The position numbers and the translations under genes were made by a program. Of a DNA stretch of 64,000 nucleotides, positions 11,877 through 22,845 are shown in pieces (the first letter of the stretch is position 1; every line of letters starts with the position of its first letter). The notes under the pieces are model-generated. The model was not told where the DNA came from and made no database searches. It was given only the letters and a program-made list of their open reading frames with translations. Source of the stretch: Thamnidium elegans (Eukaryota > Mucoromycota > Mucoromycetes > Mucorales > Mucoraceae). The stretch lies in assembly GCA_025201345.1 (NCBI GenBank), contig JAIXMG010000004.1:1302001-1366000 (forward strand). Direction: 5' to 3'.

Positions 11877-12929
11877 ATGGGAACTACTTGTTCCAAAATG
11901 AAGGTGCTAAATACAGGACTTTCAGTTCTAGATCATGGTTCGTTAATTCCACAAGGCATCTATACTGCTGATGTTGATTACGATACCAATATTGTACGTG
12001 CTTTAATTCGAAAAGGGCAGTTAGCTCCTTTCTACGACGGTAAAAATAATTATAATTAATCATCATCACTCTGTAAAAAAAAAGAAAAAAAAAACTAATA
12101 CATAATATATATAAAAGGTTCTACTGAACCGTGTATTAATAATAAGAAACTATCTTTTGAAACAGAATGTCCAATTTGCTTTTTGGTAAAAAAAAAAAAA
12201 AAGAAAAACAGTGAAATAGATGATATATATTAATCAAACGTTAATTCAGTATAGTTTTATCCTTCCAAAATGAATAGAACAAGGTGCTGTGATAAATCGA
12301 TTTGTACTGAATGCTTTTTACAACTCAGAAGATCTTCTTCTTCTCCGCTGGTTCCTGCTGTTTGCCCGTTTTGTGTGCAACCAAATTTAGGTGTACTTTA
12401 CGTGCCTCCTGCTTGGAGTAAACATTACAATGTAAAATACACATCTTGAAATATATTTGTATCTTTAACTTTTTTTTTCTTCTTAAAAAATAGGCCTTTA
12501 AAAAGAGACGATCGGATTTATTTATTGACGATAACGATATGAATAGAAGAAAATGGAAATTGGAAGCAGACGATCCTGATGTAGTGCTTGTAGGTTAGTA
12601 TATATATAAAAAGGGTATACGTAGAGAAGAGAGAGGTGGTTTTAATATGTATACTAGACACGATAAGACCAAGGTGGGAAGAAATGTTGGAGGAAAGAAG
12701 GTCTTCAGCGGTAGGCACAACACGTAGAAGAAGGGTGCAATTAAATAATGGAGAACCTATAACTGCTGATAGTAGAAGACGAAGAAGACCTTCTAGACAT
12801 GCGCTATCATTACATCACGCTAATGGCAGTAATAATACAATTTATGATACATTTGCTGATATGGATCTGGAAGATGTTTTTGTGATGGAAGCAATTCGTT
12901 TATCACTAGTGAATAATAATAATACTTAA
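11877..12929 (+). CDS. Sip5-like RING-type zinc-finger protein, probably N-myristoylated
   Basis: Five exons: 11877-12039, 12118-12185, 12255-12431, 12494-12593 and 12658-12929. They join in frame to 259 residues. Sip5-family proteins are linked to Snf1 kinase and the Reg1/Glc7 phosphatase in yeast. Conserved pieces visible are DTNIVRALIRKGQLAPFYDG, ECPICFLFYPSKMNRTRCC and CTECFLQLRR..CPFCVQPNLGVLY, which form a cysteine-rich RING-like finger split over exons 2 and 3. The C-terminal half is basic (RRRR runs) and ends DVFVMEAIRLSLVNNNNT. The N-terminus MGTTCS fits the MGxxxS myristoylation rule, with a neighbouring Cys for palmitoylation; membrane attachment is therefore inferred. Divergent from the CBS-PB1 gene. 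Confidence 0.88.
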
Positions 12930-13346
12930 TATATAATATATCCCCCTCCTCTCTCTCTCTCTTTCTCTCTCTCTCTTTAACACCTTATACTTAATAAATT
13001 ATAATAGCCATCGCTACTTTTTTTTTTTAAAAAAAAAAATATATATAATAATCAAGAAGCGGGGGGTAGTACATGGAATTATATTTCGGGTGTCGGATGT
13101 AAGCCGTAAAATCAATTTTTTTTTGTTATTCTATTAACCAAAAACAGATTGCATCCAATAAGAAGGGGTATTTTATTATAAATTAAAAAAAAAAAAAAAA
13201 AAAAAAAAGGTTTTTTAAAAAACAATAAAAAAAAAAAAGGGAATATCAATATAATATATATATACACTATTTTTAAATAATAATAATAATAAAGAAAAGA
13301 GAAGGGGGGGATAAATCTAATATGTAGAAGAAAAAAAAAAAGGTGT
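12930..13346. other. Intergenic between convergent Sip5-like and Rho genes
   Basis: About 420 bp of (CT)n (12945-12976), long poly(A)/poly(T) and (TA)n tracts. No gene seen; a frame reading through 13112-13429 is an overlap artefact of the Rho last exon and homopolymers. Confidence 0.6.
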
Positions 13347-13681
13347 TTATAAGATATTACAGTGGAGACGCCTTCTTTTAATAAGTTTTTTTGGTTTAAC
13401 GGCAACGTGTGCTGCAAGTCGGATAACATCCTTTACGGCTATATTTGCTTTTGCGCTACACTCTCCATATTTTGCACCAATTTCCTTTGCTAACTTTACA
13501 CCCTATATATATATTTCTTATAAATTAAAAAATGTCACATCATTTTTATATACATATATATATGTTTTTTACCTGTTGCTGAGTGATGGTTTTACTGGAT
13601 TGTGAACGCAAATCGATTTTAAGTGCTACAAGTACTAAGGACACGTTATTTCCACAATAGTGTTTGACTTCTGGTAGCCAC

Positions 13682-13714
<33 letters not shown>

Positions 13715-14139
13715 AAATTAAAAACAAAAACAAAACCTTTTTTTGGAATATTTATAGGAAGTTACCTTGTCTCTGACATTTTGAAAAGAGTTTTGATTAT
13801 CTACTGCATAACATATAACTACTACATCCGTTTCAAAGTAAGATAATGGACGTAATCTATCATAATCTTCTTGTCCTGCTGTATCCCACAAAGCAAGTTC
13901 TACCGTCTTATGGTCTAAATCAACTCGAGATATATAATTTTCGAATACAGTTGGTAAATATTTCTATTTTTTTTATTTTTTTTTATTTTTTAACATTTAG
14001 TTTTATTGTTACTGATATTTTATTTTATTTTTGTTACCTCTGGAAATTTACCGTTTTGGTATACGATCAAACAACTTGTTTTACCACAAGCACCGTCACC
14101 AACAATAACAATTTTTTTACGTAGTGTTGTACGAACCAT
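13347..14139 (-). CDS. Rho-family small GTPase with shortened insert region
   Basis: Four exons on the minus strand: 14139-14038, 13963-13766, 13680-13573 and 13502-13347. They give 187 residues, all junctions in frame. Rho GTPases control actin and polarised growth. Visible motifs are the P-loop GDGACGKTS, switch [10 protein letters not shown], switch [16 protein letters not shown]4 LVALKIDLR (Leu where Asn/Thr is common, as in Rho3-like proteins) and G5 CSAK. The C-terminus has a basic run ([12 protein letters not shown]) and a CNIL CAAX box, whose final Leu predicts geranylgeranylation. Between DLR and ECSAK there are only 24 residues, about 11 fewer than in RhoA, so the Rho insert helix is largely absent. 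The start codon is about 225 bp from the divergent RGS gene. The subfamily is not certain. Confidence 0.92.
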
Positions 14140-14363
14140 TTTATTTTTTATTTTATTTGTTAAAGTAAAAGAAGAAGAAAATAAATTGACAGCCGCGCAG
14201 GCGAAAGATGTGAAATTAAGCGGGAATAAAAATAACAATTTTCAAGGTACCGATCTTGTTTGATTGGCACATGTGATTTTTACTGCTATTTTTCCCCTCT
14301 CCCCCCCCCCCAAAAAAAAACGTTTTTCTTTCTCTTTTTTCTTCTTCTTTCTTTTTGTATAAA

Positions 14364-15143
14364 ATGATGAACTTGGCGCAAAAAGCGTTTAGTGGGTTTT
14401 ATTCAACAAACGATTTAAATGGACCAGACGGTTTAACACTAGAAATGGTATTATCAAATACTATAGAGTTCCCTTTCCGTTTACAAGACTTTTCAGATTA
14501 TTTAACACAAACATACTGTAACGAAAATTTATTATTTTATCAATCCGTAGTTGATTATAAAGAAAAATGTAATATTTATTTCAATTTTAACAATGACCAA
14601 CAAGTACTGCTAGTAGACGGTATCAGCCTATTCGATTTCACTTCAAATCAAGCACATTTATTATCACCCAAAGAAGCAACATGGTTCCAGACACTAAAAG
14701 ACTTGTTCGAAATTATACTTTCAACTTTTATATTAAATGATGCACCACAAGAAATTAATTTACCATATGAAATCAGACATCAGTTATTACAGTCCTATCA
14801 ACTGCAACAATCTTATCATCCAATTTTATTATATCCAGCTTGTACTGCTATTATTGAATTGTTACGGATCAGTGCATTTATACCGTTTGCAACTGACCCT
14901 AATAGATTATCATTATACCAAAAGAAATTATCTTCAACACAAGTAGAGCCCAGTTTCTTAAAGAGGTTAACCTCGTTTAAATCACGTTCAATTATAGTAG
15001 AAACTCCTCCAAGATTAACTTGTTGGAAGCAAATCAATACTGATCTTTCACAGTTCAAGTCACCTATTATTATCAGTCGTAGTAGCAGTAGTACTAGCAG
15101 TTGTAGTAGTAACATCAGTTGTAGCAGTAAAAAAAAAAAGTAA
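14364..15143 (+). CDS. RGS-domain protein (regulator of G-protein signalling)
   Basis: Single exon of 259 residues from the ATG at 14364 (an upstream TTG in the same frame is not used). RGS proteins accelerate GTP hydrolysis by heterotrimeric G-alpha subunits. The RGS-like fold is spread over about residues 35-190. Visible parts are FRLQDFSDYLTQTYCNENLLFYQSVVDYK at the start, ILSTFILNDAPQEINLPYEIRHQLL in the middle, and HPILLYPACTAIIELL near the end, matching the usual helical order. The tail is Ser-rich (SSSSTSSCSSN) and ends in four lysines. It shares a 224-bp divergent promoter with the Rho gene, which suggests co-expression, and its 3' end is 90 bp from the convergent SET gene. Confidence 0.85.
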   Translation: MMNLAQKAFSGFYSTNDLNGPDGLTLEMVLSNTIEFPFRLQDFSDYLTQTYCNENLLFYQSVVDYKEKCNIYFNFNNDQQVLLVDGISLFDFTSNQAHLLSPKEATWFQTLKDLFEIILSTFILNDAPQEINLPYEIRHQLLQSYQLQQSYHPILLYPACTAIIELLRISAFIPFATDPNRLSLYQKKLSSTQVEPSFLKRLTSFKSRSIIVETPPRLTCWKQINTDLSQFKSPIIISRSSSSTSSCSSNISCSSKKKK

Positions 15144-15233
15144 AATAATAAATTATTATAGAACCACCTTTTTTTTTTTTTAACTGCACGTTTTTATTTA
15201 TTTTATTTTTTTAAAAAAAAAGTGTACAGTAGT

Positions 15234-15382
15234 TTACCATTTTTCAACTTCTTCTTTTGTATAATTGACAAGTGTAATTTGATTTAAAGGTTGAGAATCT
15301 CTTTGAATTTGTAATTCAGTAGAACTAAAATATGCACTTGATTCATCAACAATAACAAATTCATCTTTTGCTAGCATATCAC

Positions 15383-15413
<31 letters not shown>

Positions 15414-16643
15414 TGATTTAGTACTAGGCTTTTTTTCCTTCTTTTTACAATTCTTTCTCTTTTGTTGTTCCTGTGCTTCTTCTTCTTCCTTTGTCCAGTA
15501 ACGATGTACATCTTTACCATACCAAACTAATAATTCTTCATCTTTCTCAATTTCTTTTTTAGTCCAGCAAATAATTTGATTTACTACCGCACCTTCTACA
15601 AATGCAACCGAAGCAGTCTTTTGTGATGAAGTTTCGTTCATAAAGTGAAAGGGACAGTACCTTGGGCTTTCTGGGTCAGTAATAGGTTGACCTTGATCGT
15701 CAGTTGCGTCTAATACTGTACGGCGATACATGATAGAGTATTCACTTGATCTACCCACTCTATCCTTTAATGAATCAAACTCATCTTCTGTCATTGGTAC
15801 ACCAAAATAAAATCCAATAGGTGTATTGTATGGTAGTTTTCTTTTTGCAAATAATCCATTACCACCAAATGGAATTAAAGATGGCTTTACTTGTACAATA
15901 TCATGCCAACTCTGTGGTATATTTGTTAGGTCAAGTTGATCAAGTGTAATAAGTGGTTCTGGTTCCTTTTGTTTTGTTGCTGTTGGTGTTACTGGTGTTG
16001 CTGTTGCCGTTGGTGGTGACGCCGTTGGTGGCTCAATATAGACTTTTACTTTGTTGCTGTTTTCGTCTATTAGACTCAAGTCCACAAGTTCTTTATCCAT
16101 GGACTCTAATTCGTCTACATGAGACACTGGTGTATGGTAATGAGTTTCATCGATAGATTTAGGTACGCCGAAACAAAACGGCCAATCGTGCTCAATAAGT
16201 TTTTTAAACCAGTTTTGGTATTCGGTTACTGCATCGTCTACATTACCAGGTGTATAAGCAAGTTTGAAATGAGTCGATTTGGAACCCTCTGGTTTGTATG
16301 CAACAAAGTAACGATCACTATTGTTTGTTAATGTAGCTGACGCGGAATTTTTTGGTGTCTACGGTAAAATTTTTTTTTTACTAATGCTTTTAGTTTTGTA
16401 ATAATGGGCGCGCGCGCGCGCGCACGCGGCATAATATATGCAATTACTTACTTTGCCTCGAAATACTCGAGGTAACTGTAATTCAACGCCAATCTTTTTA
16501 TCAAGTTCAATGGCTGCTTCGATTAACTCGGTACGTGGTAAACTGTCTTGAGCATGTTGTCTTAAAGCCAAGAATAATAAGTATGCTTGGTTGTACCAAC
16601 GTGGTTGAATAGGTGTCTTTCTCTTTCGTTTTAAGGATTCCAT
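15234..16643 (-). CDS. PR/SET-domain protein (PRDM-like SET fold)
   Basis: Two exons, 16643-16452 and 16358-15234, giving 438 residues. The intron (16451-16359) contains a (GC)n tract. The SET-type region lies around residues 195-340. It shows GNGLFAKRKLPYNTPIGFYFG (the GxG..A.. opening), then FHFMNETSSQKTASVAF and KDEELLVWYGKDVHRYW. The ELLVWYG ending and the missing canonical NHS motif resemble PR (PRDM-type) domains rather than classical SET methyltransferases. The N-terminal module (TPKNSASATL..YTPGNVDDAVTEYQNWFKKLI) is not recognised. A poly-Asn run and a Lys-rich segment follow the SET region. No C2H2 zinc fingers are present. Activity on histones is possible but unproven; the gene is divergent from the RING-H2 gene. 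Confidence 0.8.
16408..16429. repeat. (GC)n tract in the intron of the PR/SET gene
   Basis: Alternating CG dinucleotides ending in GCACGCGGC, in a region of otherwise about 25-30% GC. Such alternating purine-pyrimidine tracts can adopt Z-DNA; that is inference. Confidence 0.85.
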
Positions 16644-16908
16644 TAAAAGAATAATAATTAAAAAAAAAAAAAAGGAGGGGAGAAAAAATTTTTTTTTGTC
16701 TTTTTTTCTTTTTTTTCAAATTTATGCTGAATAAAAAAGGGGGGATATGATGATGAGCGTTGCTAGGGCACGTGATCTCGTAAGCTGTTCTCTCTCTCTT
16801 TCTATCTCTCGCTCTGTCTATTATTATTTTTTTCTTCTCCTTTTATACACACAACAGCAACAACCAAAAAATAAAAAATTTATACGCACACATAAAAATA
16901 TAGTAATC

Positions 16909-17062
16909 ATGTCCGGAAGCTATTATTGTCATGAGTGTGAAGAAAGAATAAGTCATGTACTCACACCTTTAGACAGTTGTTCTATTTGTGGTTGTGACTA
17001 TATTGAAGAAGTAAATATTTTATTTTATTTTGCGTGAAACTTACACAAAAAAAAAAAAAAAA

Positions 17063-17095
<33 letters not shown>

Positions 17096-17684
17096 TTACT
17101 AAAGTAAATAGATTCCTACAGTGATAGAAGAAGATTTTAACAGACAAGTTGATTTTTTTTGTAATTACTCCAATATACTATCTCAAACCACTAGTAGTAG
17201 TAATCATTTTCAAGTGATTCATGAACAACAAGAAGAAGAAGACGAGGACGATGATGATGATGAAGAGCTGTTGGAAGAAAGATGTTTATATGAACAGATA
17301 TCATCTATTTATAACCATCCTGCCGCTAGAAATATACCTGGACCCAGTCAAAGAAGTAGAATGGATGAAATATTAGGCTCGGATAATGAGGATGAAGAGG
17401 AAGAACAGGACATATTAGCGTATGATGTGTTATTTGAACAGCGAGAAAACGATGGTTCCACCAATATTTTTCAATTACCGTTTGCACGTATTGGTCGTTT
17501 ACTAGAGTAATGCGTGAAAAGTATATTTTATCAAAGGTTAATTTTTTTTTTTAACGCTTTTTTTTTTGTAATTAGTACAATATATAATAGATCGGATGAA
17601 GAATCAGAAGAAGGGGATGATTACCATAGAAGAAGTTTTTTGGATAATCTTGCAGATATCTTATCTGATTTCACGCAAGAGTAA

Positions 17685-17729
<45 letters not shown>

Positions 17730-18232
17730 TTATTGATGTACTTAACCCTCTTTTTTGCTAGTATCGAAACAACTTCTATTGTATCTGCCAATTCACCTTC
17801 AATTGATCTTATTTTATCTAGCTTCAAGAAGAAATATTTGATAGCAACTGATTCAGGTACCACTTTTTGTTTATATCTTCATTAACCCCCCTCTCTTAAA
17901 TAATTATAATTCTGATAGATGTCGGTGATGAATGTATTATTTGTCAAGATACGTTTGGTACGACTTTAGAAATATTTCATTTACCGTGTCATCATCAATT
18001 TCATGGAACTTGTATAAGTCGCTGGTTAAATATCAAATTATCCTGTCCAGTCTGGTAAGTTTTTGCCTTGCGAATTAGTACATAAAAGTGACTCACACAA
18101 AAAATAAAAAATAAAAGTCGTCAGTCGGTATATGATGATGCAGAGTTAACAAACCAACAAGTCGAACCTACTATAGAAGTATCCAATGACAGGTTCATGA
18201 TGAATGAATCAGTATATGAAGAAGTGGATTAA
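16909..18232 (+). CDS. RING-H2 E3 ubiquitin ligase with N-terminal zinc ribbon (RNF115/126 type)
   Basis: Six exons: 16909-17010, 17112-17506, 17576-17680, 17762-17856, 17919-18054 and 18118-18232, giving 315 residues. The N-terminus has a short zinc-finger-like CHEC..CSICGCDYIEE (residues about 6-34) as in RNF115/RNF126-type ligases, where it binds ubiquitin or clients. The middle is very acidic (long Glu/Asp runs at DNA 17230-17270 and 17385-17410). The C-terminal RING-H2 reads CIICQDTF..LPCHHQFHGTCISRWL..CPVC and is split by the last intron inside its final Cys codon. The exon 2 acceptor was placed at 17110-17111 because the next AG (17120-17121) would open with stop codons. Its targets are unknown. 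Confidence 0.88.
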
Positions 18233-18541
18233 TCTATTATTATACACATAAATAAAAAAAGTTTGTACCGGCATAAAAAATGTGAGAAAAATAGTAACTG
18301 CATGTGCGTTCAAGACTTTACAGCCGATCGTCATGTGACCACGTTTAAAAGTGTAAGCAAATGGAATGCGAGCATTTGACTTTTGTAGTTGTGATTCAAC
18401 GTGTACCTGTGCCAATCATATTAAACACTTTCTTCAATCATGCTGAAGCTCGTGATAATAGAAAGAAAAAAAAAGTATATATAATGACTTTTTTTCTTTT
18501 TTTCATATTACTATTTATCTTTTTTATCTTTAAAGAAAAAA

Positions 18542-20667
18542 ATGTCTCCTATCATTGATTTTGTTCGTCGTCAATTGTCATTTAATAATGAAATTGATAA
18601 CCAAAAGAGTGTTATTACTGCCGCTACTGAACCAAAACAAGGTTCTACTGATATAGTAGCAAGATCTGGTTATTTAAATGAAGGTAAGCTAATTATAATA
18701 CTGCAAAAAAGAAAACAATTAATAATAATAATAAAAAAAGGTACCGCCATGTCAGTCTCTAAACGTCAAACACTTGGCTTAAATGGTCTTTTACCTGCTC
18801 GCGTTGAAACATTGGATATCCAAAAGAAGCGTGCTATGCGTGTCCTTCGCTCCAAACACAATTTGTTGGAAAAGTACATTTTAATGGCTCAATTACGTAC
18901 TAGTAATGTACGTTTATTTTACAAGATTGTTATGGATGAATTAGAAGTAAGAGAATATTATAGATAAGCCATATAAATTAGTAATAACTTTTTTATTTTT
19001 AGGAGCTTGCGCCTGTTATCTATACTCCGACTGTTGGCACTGCCTGTCTTGAATACTCTACTATTTACCCCTTCTTGGCTGCTCCTGGTGTTTCAGACGG
19101 TTTGTACTTGACAAAAGGGGAATTACCAGAATTATGTCAAGCCATTCGCAATTACAGCCCTCATTTAAGTGAAGACGGACAAGCATTTAGCCCCGAAATT
19201 TGTGTGATTTCGGATGGATCCCGTATTTTGGGACTCGGTGATCTTGGTACTAACGGTATTGGTATTCCTATTGGTAAATTGCAATTGTATGTCGCTTGTG
19301 CTGGTATTGATCCTTGTCGTACTTTACCCATCATTTTGGATTTGGGCACAAATAATGAGACCTTGTTGAATGATGAATTTTATATTGGTCTTCGACAAAG
19401 GAGACCGTCTGATGAAGAAGTAAATACATTATTTATTTATTTTTATTATATTGATTTTAACTAACAAAGAACAAAAGTTCTACCAAACTGTAGACACTGT
19501 TTTAAAAGCTCTTCATACTGTATACCCTAATATGTTGATACAATTTGAAGATTGGTCAAGTGAACACGCTTTTGGTCTATTAGAGAAATACCAAAACGAG
19601 ATGCTTTGCTTTAATGACGATATTCAAGGTACTGGATCAGTTATTCTCTCTGGCGTGATGAACGCTATTCGTAAAGTAGAAACAGAAAATAATGTGAATG
19701 CTCATGATCATCGAATTGTCTTTTACGGTGCCGGATCGGCTGCTATTGGTGTTGCACGACAAATTCAAGATTATTTCCAGATTGAACACAAAATGTCGGA
19801 AGAGGAAGCAAAAAAGGTGTTTTGGATAGTTGATTCCAAGGTTAGTAAATTTTTTTTTTGTATTTGTATTTGTATTTACTTATCTTTTTTTTTTTAAAAA
19901 AAATAGGGTTTAGTAACGACTGATCGTGGTGACAAGTTGGCTCAACATAAAGTATACTATGCTAGAAATGATAATCAAGGTCAACAGTATAAACAACTGA
20001 TTGATATTATAAACTATGTGCAACCTACAACGTAAAGTATTATAAAAAAAAAAAAAATTTCTTTTTTCTTGGTTCTAACTTGGGTTTTAAAATTATTTAA
20101 ACTAGCTTGATTGGTCTTTCATCTACAAGTGGTGCATTTAATGAACAAGTTCTTTCTCGTATGGCCGAACTTAATAAACAACCTATTGTGTTCCCTCTTT
20201 CTAATCCAGCTACACAAGCAGAATGTTCATTTGAACAAGCTATGAAAGCAACCAACAATACAGTTATCTTTGCATCGGGTACCGCTTTTCCTTCTTTTAC
20301 AATCGAATCTACGGGAGAAACTAAATATCCTGGTCAAGGCAATAACATGTATATCTTTCCTGGGTTGGGTTTAGGAGCTGTGTTGGCTAGACCTAAATAC
20401 ATTACAGATAGTATGATTTATGCTGCTTCGAAAGCTTTAGCTGATTCTTTAACTGAAGAAGAAAGAGGTCATGGTTGGCTTTATCCTTCGTTAAAACGTA
20501 TTCGTCAAGTATCTGGTATTGTTGCTGCTGCTGTAGTTAGAGAAACTGTAGAAAAAAATTTAGCTGCAAATGAAGAGTTAAAGACAATGAATAATAAGCA
20601 AATTCTAGACTATGTTACATTACATATGTGGTCACCAACAAATGAAAATTATGGTAGTAAGATGTGA
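18542..20667 (+). CDS. Malic enzyme (malate to pyruvate, NAD(P)-dependent)
   Basis: Six exons: 18542-18683, 18741-18946, 19003-19419, 19478-19840, 19907-20031 and 20106-20667, giving 604 residues. Malic enzyme decarboxylates malate to pyruvate; in mucoromycete fungi cytosolic forms are studied as NADPH sources for lipid synthesis. Family landmarks are complete: YTPTVGTACL (catalytic Tyr about 123), SDGSRILGLGDLGTNGIGI, KLQLYVACAGI (catalytic Lys), DLGTNNETLLNDEFYIG, FEDW..CFNDDIQGTGSV (metal-binding Glu/Asp/Asp), YGAGSAAIG (nucleotide fold) and FPLSNPATQAECSFEQA. No clear mitochondrial presequence is seen, though the N-terminus (MSPIIDFVRRQLSF) is mildly amphipathic. Cofactor choice cannot be decided by eye. 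It is followed 165 bp later by the PDE gene on the same strand. Confidence 0.95.
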
Positions 20668-20744
20668 AACAATAAAAGAAAAAAAATACCTTTTTGGGTT
20701 TTATCTCCATTTCGCATAACTGGTAATAATTCTCCCTAAAAAAA

Positions 20745-20777
<33 letters not shown>

Positions 20778-20831
20778 CCTTTCTTTCTTTTTTCTTTTTC
20801 TTCTTCTTTTACTGTTATTTTTTTATTCAGT

Positions 20832-21335
20832 ATGCTTATTTTACGGTATAATACTTTATCATCTGAAGACTTGTTTGTCATTGAACGTGTAAGTTGCATT
20901 GGACTTTTTAAACGCTTACTACTTTTTTTTAAAAGAAAAAACAACAGCAAAAACTAATCACCATTTAAAAAAAAAAGCGCATGATCAAAGTAGCAGATCC
21001 TAAATATGAAGTAAAAGATTTAAACAATTTTACAGTACTTGATAAATCTCGAGCAGAACTGTACGGTTTTATTCTTGGGTTTTCAGAAAGACTTGGATTA
21101 TGCGAATCAATTGGGGTTACACCATCTGAATTTCTTGATTTTCTAGTTGATATAGATTATGGTTATTTACCAAACGCGTATCATTCATTCTATCATGCTG
21201 TAGATGTAGCTGTTGTATTATATCATATGTTATGTCAGTATGATGTTGCTACTTATATTTCTAGAATCGATATGGCAGCTTTAATAATCGCTGGGTTATG
21301 TCATGATATTGGTCACGTAAGTCTTTAAACTGTAC

Positions 21336-21366
<31 letters not shown>

Positions 21367-22764
21367 CTAACCAAGTATACAAATTAGCCAGGAAAAAATA
21401 ACAATTTTCAAGTCAATTTAAAAACTGATTTAGCTAAACGTTACAGTAACAAATCGGTCTTGGAAAGTTATTCGTGTACAATCACCATGGATCTATTGAC
21501 AAAACATAAACTTTTACGACATATTGAAACAGCAAGTGGATTATTAGGATTACCCACATCAGAATCAGAAATGCGTACATCGATTATTAAAATGATTTTA
21601 GCTACAGATATGATATTCCATTATGAATTACAAGAGAACTTGGCAAATATTTTGGAGATTATCTCTGATGACGATACTAGTCAATTAAGATCTGTGTCAC
21701 ATAAACCAGTGTTGCCTTCTACAGCAGAAGAAAACGAGGAGGAAGAAGAGTCACCATTATCACCTGTAAAAACCACCTGTTGTCACCATGCTCCTCTAAA
21801 TATTACCATCGAAAAACAAGATGAAACTGAGGTTCAAGTAAGAGATATTTTCTCTAGTCAAGGTGCTAAAAGTGCAATTTCTTATTTCAGAAAGAAATCT
21901 TATTTCGACGAAGATATGATTCCATTAAGTTTAAAAACAATGCCTATATTACCTGCTAGTCCTGAAGAAGACGAAGAAGTTGAAGAGGAAAAAGAAAAGT
22001 TAAATACGAGTAGCCATTTATCTGGTGCGGATTTGGTTACTTCAACTATTACTGTCAATGGTGTTGAAAAAATTGTATATACGCCACCAAATTATATTAT
22101 GGAACCACAACAGAGATTAATATTGTGTCAAATTATACTGCATGCAGCAGATATTAGTAATGCACTACGACCTTGGCCCATCTGTCTTAGTTGGTCTAAT
22201 TTGGTTTGTGAAGAGTTCTTCTGTCAAGGTGAAGCAGAGAGGCAACACGGTTTAAAAGTGTCGCCTAATATGGATCGAAATCATGTAAGCCAAACCACTA
22301 TTGGGTTACAGTTTGGTGATTTTGTTGTGAGTCCTTATTTTGAAATATTTGCTGCTTTATTTCCAAAAGCAGACGAATTATTAAAAACATTAGCCGAAAA
22401 TAGAATACAATGGTTAAAGATGGAAGAAGAAAGCGATAAAAAGGAAAAGGAAGAGGAAAACGATAGTGACGGTAAACAGAGATTGCCTTCGAGTATGTTA
22501 CCTGATCGTCCTATCATTAATCCCTCTGGTAGAAGAGTAAGTGTCGCAGCTGGTATGGTGGTTATTCCTGATGAATTAGAGGAACGTACAATTGGTACAG
22601 GTAGATTCAAACGAAAATATTGGGGTGTACGTAGTGTAAGTCACAGTGATATTTCTGATTTCGATCAAAAGAAGAAGGTTGATATAATTAAAAGAAGGAA
22701 AAGTGAAGAACCTAATTTAGTTGTGTCTCGTCAACAAAAAAGACCTAATTTAATACAAAAATAG
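20832..22764 (+). CDS. Class I cyclic-nucleotide phosphodiesterase with large acidic insert
   Basis: Three exons: 20832-20888, 20978-21316 and 21388-22764, giving 590 residues. It hydrolyses cAMP/cGMP and so terminates the signal. The metal-binding HD-domain motifs are visible: HSFYHAVDV (His88..His92; the family's HNxxHAxD with Asn replaced by Ser), CHDIGHPGKNN (His128-Asp129), ILATDM, and HAADISN (about 384-390). A purine-pocket-like region (GLQFGDFVVSPYFEIFAALFP) lies before a basic tail. About 140 residues rich in Glu, Ser and Pro (about 227-368) are inserted between ILATDM and HAADISN, inside the catalytic fold. The first 19-codon exon is inferred from an ATG and a GTAAGT donor that fit in frame; a start at the ATG at 20981 is the alternative. 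Confidence 0.9.
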
Positions 22765-22845
22765 CAAAGTAGTAATTTTAATAAATATATATTTCCCCCC
22801 GTTCCTCCCTACACTGTAAATTTTTTTTTGTTTTTATTTTTTATT

